Assembly (NCBI GenBank): GCA_965247255.1
Contig: CBDFGS010000009.1
Coordinates: 434,001-498,000, forward strand
Direction of reading: 5' to 3'
DNA: 64,000 nt
Source: CBDFGS01 sp965247255
Lineage (GTDB): Bacteria > Chloroflexota > Dehalococcoidia > Lucifugimonadales > CAUZJF01
The position numbers and the translations under genes were made by a program. Shown here piece after piece: positions 33,371 through 42,603 of the stretch (positions are counted from its first letter, which is position 1; every line of letters begins with the position of its first letter). A model generated the notes under the pieces. That model ran no database searches. It was given only the letters and a program-made list of their open reading frames with translations, and was not told the DNA's origin.

Positions 33371-33714
33371 GCAAGACGCTGAATCTCCTCAGCCCCCCGG
33401 GGGAGTCCACAGATCCTTCCGGTTCCCTGACCGGATTCACTATTCGGCGTCGTCGCCACTAGGCGCCTCTGAAAGGCACGCCCACTTCTCGACCGCTATC
33501 CCGAGCTCTTTCACCAGCGGCGCACCGGACCGACATTGACATCGATGTAACAACGATCCTAGACTGCTCAGGCCCACTGGACTCTTAGGTAGGCAGGCCG
33601 TTAGGGCCGCCGCAACGGTCTAGCGCACTCCACCGAGGAAAGACATCGCCAGAACCCCAATCGCTTAACATGTAGCCAGGTTACTTCGTCTGCGGAAATC
33701 CTGAGAGGACCAAC
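33371..33714. other. Gap with a fragment of the scattered small-gene family
   Basis: On the minus strand 33402-33475 reads ...EAPSGDDAE-stop followed by the conserved tail GTGAATCCGGTCAGGGAACC, matching the 3' end of the family described at 39104. A repeat of the CTTCGTC type lies near 33680. No intact gene. Confidence 0.5.
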
Positions 33715-34267
33715 ATGGCACGATTGCCCTACGCTTCCAGAGAAGACCTGCCGCGGCACAAGCAAAGCGTATATGATCGCATCGCCGAAACACGGGCCGG
33801 CGCCGAGTCGGGGCAGGGAATGCCGCACTCCTTTCAGGCCCTATTGAACAGTCCGGACGCCCCAGAGGTTTGTCGCCGCTCTCGGCGAGTATCTCCGATT
33901 CAAGTCGCCGCTCGACCCGATGGTACGCGAGACCGCAATTCTGGCCGTGGCTCACGAACTGGAAAGCCAGTACGAGTGGGCCCACCACGAGCCCATAGCC
34001 CGGAGAGTTGGCGTCCGGGACGAGGTCATCGAGTCGATTAGAAGCGGTATGGCACCGATGGGACTGCCGGCGAAGGAGGGTGTGTTCGCGCAAGCCTCTA
34101 AGGAGCTGGCGGGGAAGGGCACGATGACGGAGCGCACGTTCCAGGCGATCCTGCACCTGCTCGGCCCTCAGCAGACCGTGGACCTAGTCGTGCTGATCGG
34201 TTACTACTCGATGCTTGCCGGCGCTCTTAGTGCACTCGACGTCGAGCTGGAGCCCGAGCTAGAGTGA
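33715..34267 (+). pseudogene. Carboxymuconolactone decarboxylase/AhpD-like protein, frameshifted
   Basis: ATG 33715 (GAGAGGACCAAC upstream) starts MARLPYASREDLPRHKQSVYDRI...SFQALLNSPDAPE. At about 33868 the frame changes: the continuation RFVAALGEYLRFKSPLDPMVRETAILAVAHELESQYEWAHHEP is in frame +2 relative to the start and ends at 34267. Both halves belong to the CMD family. The usual CxxC redox pair of AhpD is absent, as in the decarboxylase-like branch. A single indel explains the break; whether it is biological or a sequencing error cannot be told. About 183 residues if repaired. Confidence 0.8.
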
Positions 34268-34323
34268 AAGTGGGCCCGGCCGGCCTGGCAAGTGGTCAGC
34301 TCTGCAGTCTGAGTTCGGACGAC

Positions 34324-35190
34324 CTAAGCCCCGTTGGGTCGAGGTCGCCCCAGGAGATTCAAGAGCTTATCGCTGGCCGTACGCAGTGCGTCGTCAGCTA
34401 CGGGCACGCGGTTGTACAGGTTGAAGCGTGTGTACGCCCAGCGGGCCGCGTACTGCGACTGAAAAAGGTAGCGCGTGCGGTCCGAGGTGTTCGGCGCACC
34501 TCGATGCCAGCACTTCGGGTCTTGCAGGTAGATGTCGCCTGCCTTGCAGAATACTGAGACGGGTCCCTTCCCGTCGAACTCTGGGTTGTCCTGATCGTTG
34601 GGCGTCCGACCCGAGTAATGGCTGCCCGGGACGTATTGCGTCGGACCGTGCTCTATCGACTCAGTGTCGCTCAACGCCATTTGCACCGTAAGCCAATAAA
34701 CAGGCATCCGGACCCTGGGGTCGTGCCGTTTGATGTCGTCCGGGAGCGGGAAGTACGCTTCCCCCCCATCGCAGTGCCACCTGTCGATTGACAGTCCCGG
34801 CAAGTTCCGAATGACGTTTTGCCCGCAAAACTTGCTGTCTTTGCCCACTACGGCTTCGGCCAGACTGAAGATTGGCTCGCGCACAAGCATGTCACGGAAA
34901 ATCTGGTCGAGTTCAATGCTGTTTCTGAGTATGAAGGGAAGCTCTTCGCTTGAGGTCTTGTGGTCCTTCACCTGCACGTATCTCGTGTCTCCCAGGTTCG
35001 GATTGAACCGCGCTTGCAACTCGGGATCGTCGAGGAGTTGGTCCGTCTTGTCGCGAAGCGCCGAGATCTCCCCCGGAGTAAGCACGCCTGGTATATAGAC
35101 GTACCCATCGCGGAAGAACTGCTCCGCGATCTCCTGGTTCTTCTGAAGGCTAAACGGTTCTCCGGCTAATATCGGAGTATCGGCCATCAT
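34324..35190 (-). CDS. Phytanoyl-CoA dioxygenase family protein (288 aa)
   Basis: Fe(II)/2-oxoglutarate oxygenase of the PhyH family. The iron ligands are visible: H139 and D141 in DRWHCDGG and H229 in PKCWHRGAPNTSDRTRY, with R240 placed to bind 2-oxoglutarate. EQFFRDGYVYIPGVLTPGEI and GPTQYVPGSHYSGR are family landmarks. The double ATG at 35190/35187 follows GGGAGGA. Substrates of bacterial members include halogenated or hydroxylated small molecules; not predictable here. A TATACT at 35213-35218 (minus) could be the -10 box. Confidence 0.92.
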   Translation of the reverse strand: MMADTPILAGEPFSLQKNQEIAEQFFRDGYVYIPGVLTPGEISALRDKTDQLLDDPELQARFNPNLGDTRYVQVKDHKTSSEELPFILRNSIELDQIFRDMLVREPIFSLAEAVVGKDSKFCGQNVIRNLPGLSIDRWHCDGGEAYFPLPDDIKRHDPRVRMPVYWLTVQMALSDTESIEHGPTQYVPGSHYSGRTPNDQDNPEFDGKGPVSVFCKAGDIYLQDPKCWHRGAPNTSDRTRYLFQSQYAARWAYTRFNLYNRVPVADDALRTASDKLLNLLGRPRPNGA

Positions 35191-35212
35191 CGTCCTCCCT
35201 GTTCGTGTCGTT

Positions 35213-35218
35213 AGTATA
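35213..35218 (-). promoter_or_regulatory. Possible -10 box (TATACT) for the PhyH-family gene
   Basis: Minus-strand TATACT lies about 23 nt before the first ATG. The -35 region is not convincing. Confidence 0.3.
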
Positions 35219-35336
35219 CCTTCGCGACAACGGGCTACGGATATCAGTTCGAGTCGTCAAAGACCGGCGCAATACGGACGTTCCCAGGACGTGGCAAGGT
35301 ACCGCACTGCAACCGGTGCTGAGTCCCCAAACTGGG

Positions 35337-35480
35337 GAGTCCCCAAGCTAACGCCGGTTCCCCGACCGGGTTCACTTCTGCGCATCGTCCCTACCAGGCG
35401 ACTCCACAGTCACACTAGGATCGGCAGCATCCAAGGCCTTGCGGCTACTGACTCTATGAGGGCGGCGAAGTCCTCGTCGC
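35337..35480 (-). pseudogene. Remnant of the scattered small-gene family
   Basis: Reads IQLCDEDFAALIESVAA, then after a frame change ADPSVTVESPGRDDAQK and stop, followed by the shared tail GTGAACCCGGTCGGGGAACC and GGGGACTCC. It matches the C-terminal half of the family copy at 39104-39441. Confidence 0.6.
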
Positions 35481-35494
35481 AGAGCTGAATATCC

Positions 35495-36793
35495 TCACGG
35501 GCCTACTGACGCCGAGACCTTGTGTACGACGTTGTTCTTCTTGTCGGCCAGGAAGATCTCGCCCAGATCGTTGACTGCGATGGAAACGAGTTCGCCCACC
35601 ACTCCGGTATGGACCTGGATCTTGCCGGTTTCATAGCTTGTCTCGCTCTCGCCGGCCACGACCGTGGTAATAGTGCCAGAAGCTGAGTCTACCTTGCGAA
35701 CGCGGATGCCGCCTTCAGCGATGAAGATGTTGCCGTCTCGGTCCAGGCTAATCGCGGACGGCGTGTGCAGCATCGCTTGATTCGCTGGGCCTCCGTCGCC
35801 AGCGTAGCCGGCTCCGGTCGCCGCGGCCTTGGATATCGGACCCCAATCCCCACTCATATATGCAGCGGTCGTTCGTTCGTAGTGCTTTCCAATGCCGGCG
35901 ACGGTGGTAATGGTGCCGGTGGCCCCGTCCACTTTACGGACGCGGTGGTTGTCGCTATCGGCAATGTAGATGGTGCGCTGGCCATCCAGTGCAATGCCCA
36001 CCGGTTCGGCCAGCTCGGCCTCTGTAGCGGGACCGCCGTCCCCCTTCAATCCACGTTGTCCTGTTCCGGCTACGGTAACGATTACTCCCGTAGCAGCGTC
36101 GACCCGGCGGATGCGGTTATCAGTCGCAATGTACAGGCTCCCTTCGCGGTCTACAGCGACGTAGTCCGGCGACTTGATAAGGGCCTGTGTTGCAGGCCCA
36201 CCATCGCCGAAGATATTCTTCCGTGGGTCGCCTATACCTCCGCCTGCCACGGTCGTGATGATGCCCGTGGTTGCGTCGACCATACGAATCCGGCCGCTGC
36301 CGTTCTCCACGATAAACACGTTCCCAAAACCGTCTACTCCTATACTCTTGGGGTCTGCAAGGGAGGCGTCTGTCGCAGGAGCACCATCGCCATCCGATCG
36401 ATTCCTTCCCGTACCGGCGAACGTCGTAATGATACCGTTGGTCGCTTCGACCTTGCGTACGCGATTGTCCGTGGAGATAAGCAGGTTACCCTTGTCGTCC
36501 AGGGCTACGCCGTTGGGCGCAAAGAAGCCCGACTCGGTCGCCGGGCCTCCGTCCCCCTCGAACGTAGAGGAGCCGGACCCAGCGTAAGTGGCGATCTCTC
36601 TCAGGGCATTCGCAGTATCCGCCCTTGCCGCCAATCGGCCAGCCGGCTCCTGAGCGGGCGGTCCGACTCCCACAGGATCATCAGCTGCGCCACACGCCGC
36701 GACCACCGGGAGCGCCATAAGCAAGGCGAGGAAGGCTAGTAGCGGCCCCGTCCAAGTATCCGGTAAGAGATGGTAAGCGGCTCTATGGGCCAT
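35495..36793 (-). CDS. NHL-repeat beta-propeller lipoprotein (432 aa)
   Basis: N-terminal signal peptide (LLAFLALLMALPVVAACGA) ends in a lipobox with Cys34, so the protein is a probable surface lipoprotein. After a short Pro/Ala linker come about six NHL-type repeats of the form EGDGGPAT...APNGVALDDKGNLLISTDNRVRKVEATNGIITTFAGTG. Such propellers bind protein or carbohydrate ligands. It is a clear paralogue of the lipoprotein at 59260, and two further decayed relatives lie at 60610 and 61026. The ATG at 36793 lacks a strong ribosome site. Confidence 0.88.
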   Translation of the reverse strand: MAHRAAYHLLPDTWTGPLLAFLALLMALPVVAACGAADDPVGVGPPAQEPAGRLAARADTANALREIATYAGSGSSTFEGDGGPATESGFFAPNGVALDDKGNLLISTDNRVRKVEATNGIITTFAGTGRNRSDGDGAPATDASLADPKSIGVDGFGNVFIVENGSGRIRMVDATTGIITTVAGGGIGDPRKNIFGDGGPATQALIKSPDYVAVDREGSLYIATDNRIRRVDAATGVIVTVAGTGQRGLKGDGGPATEAELAEPVGIALDGQRTIYIADSDNHRVRKVDGATGTITTVAGIGKHYERTTAAYMSGDWGPISKAAATGAGYAGDGGPANQAMLHTPSAISLDRDGNIFIAEGGIRVRKVDSASGTITTVVAGESETSYETGKIQVHTGVVGELVSIAVNDLGEIFLADKKNNVVHKVSASVGP

Positions 36794-36980
36794 TCCGGTG
36801 CGTCCTCGCGCGAATCACGGAGCTGAGACTAGGACTAGAGTCCCCAAACCCGCGCAGGTTCCCTAGTCGCTTGAGTCCCCCTCCCCCACGCGACTCCCTG
36901 ACCGGGTTCACTTTCTGAGGCCCTTCCCCCTTGGTATCGCCGTCCTTCTCCACATGGACTCGTCTCGCCCTCGGCCTTAC

Positions 36981-38684
36981 CCCGAATCCACCGAAGGACG
37001 TCCTTGGGGACAGCCCTTGAAGAAGCCAGCGGGTGCTCCTCTGAATCTGGGATAATGGTTTTGGAACAGAAACCCGCCCGGAAACAAGGAGCACCCAATA
37101 GATGCTGCCACAGAACAAACCCGACCGTATCCGCATCCTCTTTGACGACCATCGCCTGGTGGCCAATGCCGGCCTGCTCCTGCCGGCCACCCTAGCCCGG
37201 CACCTGGGCCTGCGGGAACTCGTCGACCATCACCTTGACCTCGGCGGAGCGCCGGGACGGGCGAACACTGGGGACAAGATGCTGACGCTGGTCGCTTCCG
37301 CGCTGGCAGGCGGCGACTGCATCGACGACGCCGATGCGCTGCGCGCTGGTGGGACGGTTGGTGTTCTAGGCTGCGTGGTCAAGGCGCCATCCACCCTGGG
37401 GACCTTCCTGCGCAGCTTCCGGTGGGGGCATGTCCGTCAACTCGACCGCGTGAGCCGCCAGTTGTTGGCCCGGGCCTGGGCCGCTGGGGCCGGACCCGGC
37501 GACTCGCCCCTGACCATCGACCTGGACTCGACCATCTGCGAGACCTATGGACTGGCCAAGGAGGGAGCGCGCCACCACGGCTATACCGGCGCCCGCGGCT
37601 ATCACCCGCTGCTGGCCATTGCCGCCGGCACCGGCGAGGTGCTGATGTCCCGGCTGCGCGAGGGCCGGGCCAACACCGCCCGTGGCGCCGCCCACTTCCT
37701 GCGTGAGACGGTGGGGCGGGTGCGCTACGGCGGGGCCAGGGGACAACTCACGGTGCGGGCCGACAGCGGCTTCTACGCCCACACTGTCGTTGCCGCCTGC
37801 CGGGAAATGGATGTCCGCTTCTCTATCACCATCCGCCAGCGCGCCAGGCTGCGGGATCTGATCGAGGCGATACCAGAGGAGGACTGGACTCCCATTCCCT
37901 ACTGGATGGACGGCGCCGCCGATGTCGCCGAGACGACTTACACCCCGTTCCAGACCAAGCCGGACGCCGCGCCGGTGCGGCTCATTGTCCGGCGGGTGAA
38001 GCCGACGCCCGGTTCCCAGCTCGCCCTCTTCGCCAGATACAGCTATCACGCCTTCATCACCGACCGCGATGGGGAGACGCTGGAACTGGAGGCCGATCAT
38101 CGCCGCCACGCCGAGGTCGAGAACGCCATACGCGACCTCAAGTACGGCGTCGGGCTGAACCACATGCCGTCGGCGCGCTTCGCCGCCAACGGCGCCTGGC
38201 TGGCGGTCCAGGTGATGGCGCATAACCTGGCCCGCTGGACGGCGCGGATTGGTCTGGGCGAGCGGACCGTGATCACCAAGACCCTCAGGCGGCGGGTCTT
38301 CGCTCTGGTGGGACGGATCACCCGCTCGGCGCGCCGCCTCACTTTGCATCTCCCCCGGCGCTGGCCTTGGGAAACCCAGTTCACTCGCGCCTTGGCCCGG
38401 CTGCAAGCCATTCCGTTCCCGGCCTGACGGCCAGCCTGCAACTGACCCAACGTCCCCGCAATCTCGCGCCACCCCGGTCGCGAGAGTCCCCTGCTGCGTA
38501 TCCTCTCGCCTTCCCGCGCATCGCAACTCCCGCATAGGGCCTTAGGGGCCCTGTGCGGCCACTGAAGACCGCCCGCCGGCCTCCCATCTACCCCAAGACC
38601 CCAGGCCATCTCCCCTGTAGCTCCCTCACCCACCCCCTTCCGCTGCCCTCACGCCGTCCATCGGTGTCCTTCGGTGGATTCGGG
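36981..38684 (+). mobile_element. IS1380-family insertion sequence, copy A (1704 bp)
   Basis: Ends are inverted repeats beginning CCCGAATCCACCGAAGGAC. Perfect 5-bp target duplication CTTAC at 36976-36980 and 38685-38689. Contains one transposase gene (37102-38427). Same type as copies B and C. Confidence 0.93.
37102..38427 (+). CDS. IS1380-family transposase, copy A (441 aa)
   Basis: DDE transposase of the IS1380 family. Catalytic acidic residues fit LTIDLDSTICETYG (first Asp), TVRADSGFYAH (second Asp) and RRHAEVENAIRDLKYG (Glu, with the following N-x-x-R-D). The N-terminal region LLLPATLARHLGLRELVDHHLDL and the basic C-terminal tail are also family-like. Translation would start at ATG 37102 behind AAGGAGCACCC. 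Intact; identical in protein sequence to copy B. The opposite strand holds a long open frame that is only a shadow. Confidence 0.95.
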   Translation: MLPQNKPDRIRILFDDHRLVANAGLLLPATLARHLGLRELVDHHLDLGGAPGRANTGDKMLTLVASALAGGDCIDDADALRAGGTVGVLGCVVKAPSTLGTFLRSFRWGHVRQLDRVSRQLLARAWAAGAGPGDSPLTIDLDSTICETYGLAKEGARHHGYTGARGYHPLLAIAAGTGEVLMSRLREGRANTARGAAHFLRETVGRVRYGGARGQLTVRADSGFYAHTVVAACREMDVRFSITIRQRARLRDLIEAIPEEDWTPIPYWMDGAADVAETTYTPFQTKPDAAPVRLIVRRVKPTPGSQLALFARYSYHAFITDRDGETLELEADHRRHAEVENAIRDLKYGVGLNHMPSARFAANGAWLAVQVMAHNLARWTARIGLGERTVITKTLRRRVFALVGRITRSARRLTLHLPRRWPWETQFTRALARLQAIPFPA

Positions 38685-38790
38685 CTTACGCCTTGCTGGA
38701 CCGAATGCACTAGCGCGTCGAAGTCCTCGTTGCTCAGGCGGTTGATGGGCGAATCCCAAATCGAATAAGCCACGCTGACGTCCTGTAAGG

Positions 38791-38995
38791 AGTCCCCTCT
38801 ACATCCCAGGTTCCCTGACCGGGTTCACTTCGGGGCATCCTCCCCGTCAGGCGCTCCCTCGACGGTGACCTTAGGCTCACCAGCCTCGAGCTCCGCACGC
38901 CGTGCACCCACACTCTCGACCAGGGTTTTCGATTTCCGCATCGAAAGCCGGCCTAACGAACGTGTCTCTATGGGTGGGCCACATTAATGCGGAGT
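38791..38995 (-). pseudogene. Small-gene family, tandem unit 2, frameshifted
   Basis: Reads INVAHP, a frame change, then ETRSLGRLSMRKSKTLVESV and ARRAELEAGEPKVTVEGAPDGEDAPK with stop, followed by the shared tail. It abuts unit 1 (38996-39280) and unit 3 (split by IS copy A), making a tandem array of about 200-bp units. Confidence 0.65.
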
Positions 38996-39103
38996 CCCCA
39001 ATCCCGCCTGACTCCCCTGACCGGGTTCACCTTTCGAGCATCGTCCCCGTCATTCGACCACGATATCAGGAGCATCGTTAGGATAGCTACCGCCGCGAGC
39101 CCT

Positions 39104-39441
39104 TCAATCATCTTCGTCAGGCTCCTCCACCGTGACCTTGCGCTCGCCGGCCTCAAGGGCCGCACGCACGCCTTGGGCTACGGCCTCCACGAGTGACGCG
39201 AAGTCCTCGTCACGAAGCTGGTTGATGCGCGGAGTCTCTATGTGTGGTTTGACGTTCACTGTACTCTCATTAGGCCACATGCCTATAGAGCGCCCGATAG
39301 CTCATAGCTACGTACGCGCGCGTTACCATTCCCGCTTTCATCATTAGCAAGGTCGCGCAGACGCTTGGTCACCCACTCTTCCGACATTTCAGCGTCGGAT
39401 GTGAGCTCAGCTAGGGCGTGATCCCTATCGAAGCCGGTCAT
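39104..39441 (-). pseudogene. Terminase-small-subunit-like gene, one frameshift (fullest family copy)
   Basis: ATG 39441 opens a 52-codon frame MTGFDRDHALAELTSDAEMS, EEWVTKRLRDLANDES, NARVRSYELSGAL, stop at 39283. One base shift near 39295 restores ELLGRSIGMWPNESTVNVKPH, IETPRINQLRDEDFASLVEAVAQG, VRAALEAGERKVTVEEPDEDD, stop at 39104. The ARVR-x-x-ELLG-x-x-x-GM segment is like phage terminase small subunits; the C-terminal half is the part repeated around this region. Alternatively 39104-39280 (58 aa) may be expressed alone from its ATG. The phage link is tentative. Confidence 0.55.
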
Positions 39442-39611
39442 CCATAGTTCCTAACAGGCAGTTCAGTTAGTCAATACTGTTCGCGTTGTCGCGCTGCGTC
39501 TTGCTACCGCTAATGACCACCACCGCGGGCGAAATAGGAGCTCGGCTACGACTCAGCGCTGGCCACCATAGTCCAGTCGACCGTACCCGATGTTGCGCAG
39601 GGAGGCCTCGC
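39442..39611. other. Gap without recognisable genes
   Basis: 170 bp between the family copy and the GH127-like gene. Nothing identified. Confidence 0.3.
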
Positions 39612-41519
39612 CTACCAGTAGATCGGTCCCTCCTCTGACACGAATCGCTGAGTCTTGCGCCAGCGCGTGCTGTTCTCCCGGTAGTGGTCTCGCTGGTAGA
39701 ACGGGGAAAACCGTCCCGGAGGATCGATGTTGACCACGTCGTTCCCTTTGACCGAGAGAATGTAGCGTCGCTTCTCTATGTCGACGTTTTTCACCTGCTC
39801 ACCGATGGGAAACGTGAGCTGCACTTTCTGTGCCGGCACGACAGGCCCCACGGCAACGTAGCGCCCCTCCACCGCAGTATCGCGGGGCTCTCCGTCCACG
39901 GAGCAGGCGGCGTCCTTGGGGTCCACCCACTCGGGAAGGCGTATCTTCAGCTTGCAGGGCTGCTTGACGTGGACGTCCACCCGTCCCTCGTAGGGGATGT
40001 GGCTGTGCACGTCGGCCCAGGAGGAGGGACGGTTGAGGAGCAGGTTCACGCTGAGCTCGCCATCGCGGTGAGTGAGCATGTGCTCCCAGACGTAGTAAAG
40101 GGCACGTGTGGCGTTCCCCGTGCAGCAGTGCATTATGCCGCTGCCCTGTCCAACGTAGAAATCGTTGGCCGCCGGCCACCCGGCAAACGAGCCAATATTC
40201 CTCTCCGGCACGCGCTCAGTTGTCTCGAACGACTCATCGATCTGCGATTGCCGGACCCGTCGCCTGGGGAAGACCTGTCCACCCATATGCATGCGATAGA
40301 TCCAGTCGCCGCGGCGGAGCTGATTTTCGGCGAACTGGTTGCGAATCCATCGGTCTGCGTCGTCCCAGTAGTCTCCAAGACCGGCGTGACTGAGTTTGAG
40401 GGCCAGGCCGATCATACCTGCGACCTCGCACGTCTCGGAGCCCTCGAATTCGGTGTTGTCGATGTTCTCGGGGAAGTAGCCGACGGTGAGTTCCCCCTTG
40501 TTCTTCGCCCAGTCGAAGGACCGGCGCACGAACTGCGCTATCTCGTCGTCTCCCGCGGCCAGAGCGTAATCGAGCATGCCCAGCAGCGGGACCATATGGT
40601 GTTGGAAATGGGTGAAAGACTTCCCGGGGGTCGGCCCCGGATCAAATGGGAAAGTGTCTCCCATGTCTGAGCGCTCGCTCCTGTTCTCTCCGGCATGATT
40701 GGGCAGGAATTCACCGTTGGGCCCGTAGTAGACCCCGTGGTGGGCGATATATCGGGCCAGCTTCCCTGCCAGTTGTCCCGCCGGCTCGTAGCCTGAAGCA
40801 CGGTAGAAGTGCGACAACCCCTGTGCAGTCCACCCAGCCAGGCTCGACCAGATGCCAATCGGCATTTCGGCGAGGCGTGGGCGGGGACCGTCGGGGACAA
40901 AGGCGCCTTGTGGAAAGTAGGCGTAGTCGCCCTTATCGATCGCCAGACTGCTGAGCGCTTGCACCACTCTCTCGATCTCTGAGCGCCAGGGCCCCTCTGG
41001 GTCCCTTAGCATATACAGAGTCATCGCTGAAACGGTCCTGCCGACGAACAAGGGGACGGCGTAATGGCTCGCCTCGGGGGCCGGCGCTGACCAATCAGGC
41101 TTCTTGGCCCAGGGAAACGCGGGCCAGTAGACCAGGCCGTCTGGTCCGATCATGCGAAGCGCCGCAGACATCCAGACGGGGTCCACGTGGTCGTTCTGCT
41201 GGCTGCCGCTGGCAAGGCGCATGAGCGGGAGCGCCTCCATGAACTTCGTCTGGCAGATGTCCGCGGGCCCGTGGTTCATCACCGGTGGATTGGCGCTCAA
41301 GTCGACTTTGAAGTAGAGCAAGTGGTCTTTATCGGGGTCGGTAGGCCCGGTCAAACCGTTCACTGCAAGCGCGCAGCGCTCCTGGATATCGAGCGTGTCC
41401 GGGACCATGGCGTCATAGCGCTGGAAGCTGTACTCTGGCACCTCGAACTCTGGGATCTCCTGCCGAATATGGCTGATCGCCTGGCCTCGTTCCGGTCTTC
41501 CTTCAAGTTGACCTTTCAT
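39612..41519 (-). CDS. GH127/DUF1680-like glycosidase (635 aa)
   Basis: Resembles beta-L-arabinofuranosidases of family GH127, whose nucleophile is a zinc-bound cysteine. The zinc and nucleophile motifs are visible: E362-T-C364 in EGSETCEVAGMIGLAL and C465-C466 in IMHCCTGNATRALYYVWEHM, equivalent to Glu/Cys and Cys-Cys of HypBA1. An alpha/alpha-barrel domain fills residues about 60-500, then beta-rich domains (LPEWVDPKDAACSVDGEP, VQLTFPIGEQVKNVD). There is no signal peptide, so cytoplasmic hydrolysis of imported oligosaccharides is likely. GAGGAGG precedes the ATG at 41519. Sugar specificity is unproven. Confidence 0.8.
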   Translation of the reverse strand: MKGQLEGRPERGQAISHIRQEIPEFEVPEYSFQRYDAMVPDTLDIQERCALAVNGLTGPTDPDKDHLLYFKVDLSANPPVMNHGPADICQTKFMEALPLMRLASGSQQNDHVDPVWMSAALRMIGPDGLVYWPAFPWAKKPDWSAPAPEASHYAVPLFVGRTVSAMTLYMLRDPEGPWRSEIERVVQALSSLAIDKGDYAYFPQGAFVPDGPRPRLAEMPIGIWSSLAGWTAQGLSHFYRASGYEPAGQLAGKLARYIAHHGVYYGPNGEFLPNHAGENRSERSDMGDTFPFDPGPTPGKSFTHFQHHMVPLLGMLDYALAAGDDEIAQFVRRSFDWAKNKGELTVGYFPENIDNTEFEGSETCEVAGMIGLALKLSHAGLGDYWDDADRWIRNQFAENQLRRGDWIYRMHMGGQVFPRRRVRQSQIDESFETTERVPERNIGSFAGWPAANDFYVGQGSGIMHCCTGNATRALYYVWEHMLTHRDGELSVNLLLNRPSSWADVHSHIPYEGRVDVHVKQPCKLKIRLPEWVDPKDAACSVDGEPRDTAVEGRYVAVGPVVPAQKVQLTFPIGEQVKNVDIEKRRYILSVKGNDVVNIDPPGRFSPFYQRDHYRENSTRWRKTQRFVSEEGPIYW

Positions 41520-41571
41520 GAGTTAGCCTCCTCTTTCTTTCGACGCTGGTTATCCTCCGGGCAGGGACCTT

Positions 41572-41760
41572 CTAGGGAGGCGTGTGCACAGGAAACTGCT
41601 CACGTTCTTCATCGGAGAGGAGTTGCGTAACCTCGAACCCCTGGGCCAGCTCCAGTACGCGTTTAGCCGCACCTCCCGATTCCTTGCCTACTGTGAAGTC
41701 CACGTACCTCCGCTGCACATAGGTATCGATAGCCGGGAACCGTCTGGCGACGTACGAAGA
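41572..41760 (-). pseudogene. Unidentified C-terminal gene remnant
   Basis: The frame opens after a TGA at 41763-41761 and encodes ARRFPAIDTYVQRRYVDFTV, GKESGGAAKRVLELAQGFEV, then TQLLSDEEREQFPVHTPP and stop. It looks like genuine protein sequence but has no start with a ribosome site. I do not recognise the family. It lies between an SDR and the GH127-like gene, all on the minus strand. Confidence 0.4.
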
Positions 41761-41802
41761 TCAGCCCGAGCGCGGTTGGGGCGGAGCGGTGGCGGTCGCC
41801 CC

Positions 41803-42603
41803 TCAGTTCAAGTGGGAGCCGCCGCTGACGTTGAGCGCCTGGCCGGTGATGTTCCGGGCGCGGTCGGACGCGAGAAAAGCGACCGCGTGGCCGATGTCTT
41901 CGGGGGTCTGCTCCCTGCCCAGGGGGATGCTCTCTTTCGCCGTCCGGTCGAATATCTCTCGCTCGGTCAGGCCTTCGGGGGCATCCCGTAGCATCCGCCT
42001 GCGGCTGGCTACACGCTCCCACATCGGTGTCCACAGGAGACCGGGACAGATCGCGTTGACGTTGATGCTGAACGGAGCAAGGTCCAGGGCGAGCGTCTGC
42101 GTCAGGTTGATGACGCCGGCCTTCGACGCCGAGTAGATCTGGCTTGTCGGCGAGCCTAGCCGGCCCGCCACCGACGCTATGTTCACGATCTTGCCGTAGC
42201 GCCGCTGCTTCATGTGGGGGGACACGGCGTTGGCCACCCTGGCGACACCTTTGAGGTTGACGGAGAAGACCAGGTCCCAGTCCTCCTCGTTCAGAGCTTC
42301 GCGCTGTTCCCAGCCCGGCGCGCCGACGACACCGGCGTTGTTGACCAGGATGTCGATGCGTCCCAGGCGCTCCAAGACGTCGGCGACCATCTTGTCCACG
42401 GACGCCTGCTCCGTTACGTCGAGGGAGGTCGCGATGGCGCCGCGTTCCATCTCCTCGATCTCAGACGCCACGCCCTCAGCGTCCTCCGAGTTGATGTCCG
42501 CGACCGCGAGGTCTGCGCCATTCTGGGCGAGGACCATCGCGATGGCCCGTCCTATGCCGCGGCCTCCGCCTGTTACCAGCGCTACCTTGCCGCTCACGTC
42601 CAT
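41803..42603 (-). CDS. Short-chain dehydrogenase/reductase (FabG-like, 266 aa)
   Basis: Classical SDR. Seen: VALVTGGGRGIGRAIAMVLAQ cofactor motif, DILVNNAGVVGAP, the serine/tyrosine/lysine site SVAGRLGSPTSQIYSASKAGVINLTQ, and PGLLWTPMWE followed by the C-terminal NITGQALNVSGGSHLN. The Asp in VADINSEDAE favours NAD over NADP. Probably acts on a sugar, polyol or similar alcohol, given the neighbouring glycosidase; that is inference. A TATAAT (minus) lies at 42643-42648, about 40 nt upstream. Confidence 0.92.
   Translation of the reverse strand: MDVSGKVALVTGGGRGIGRAIAMVLAQNGADLAVADINSEDAEGVASEIEEMERGAIATSLDVTEQASVDKMVADVLERLGRIDILVNNAGVVGAPGWEQREALNEEDWDLVFSVNLKGVARVANAVSPHMKQRRYGKIVNIASVAGRLGSPTSQIYSASKAGVINLTQTLALDLAPFSINVNAICPGLLWTPMWERVASRRRMLRDAPEGLTEREIFDRTAKESIPLGREQTPEDIGHAVAFLASDRARNITGQALNVSGGSHLN

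Larger units (their letters stand above)
36839..38790 (-). pseudogene. Small-gene family member split by an IS1380 element
   Basis: The 5' part (38790-38685) encodes SIWDSPINRLSNEDFDALVHSVQQG; the 3' part (36980-36839) encodes RPRARRVHVEKDGDTKGEGPQK followed by VNPVRES. Removing the element (36981-38684) and one CTTAC repeat joins them in frame. They match the copies at 38791, 39104 and 44522. The insertion therefore broke a continuous reading frame. Confidence 0.75.
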
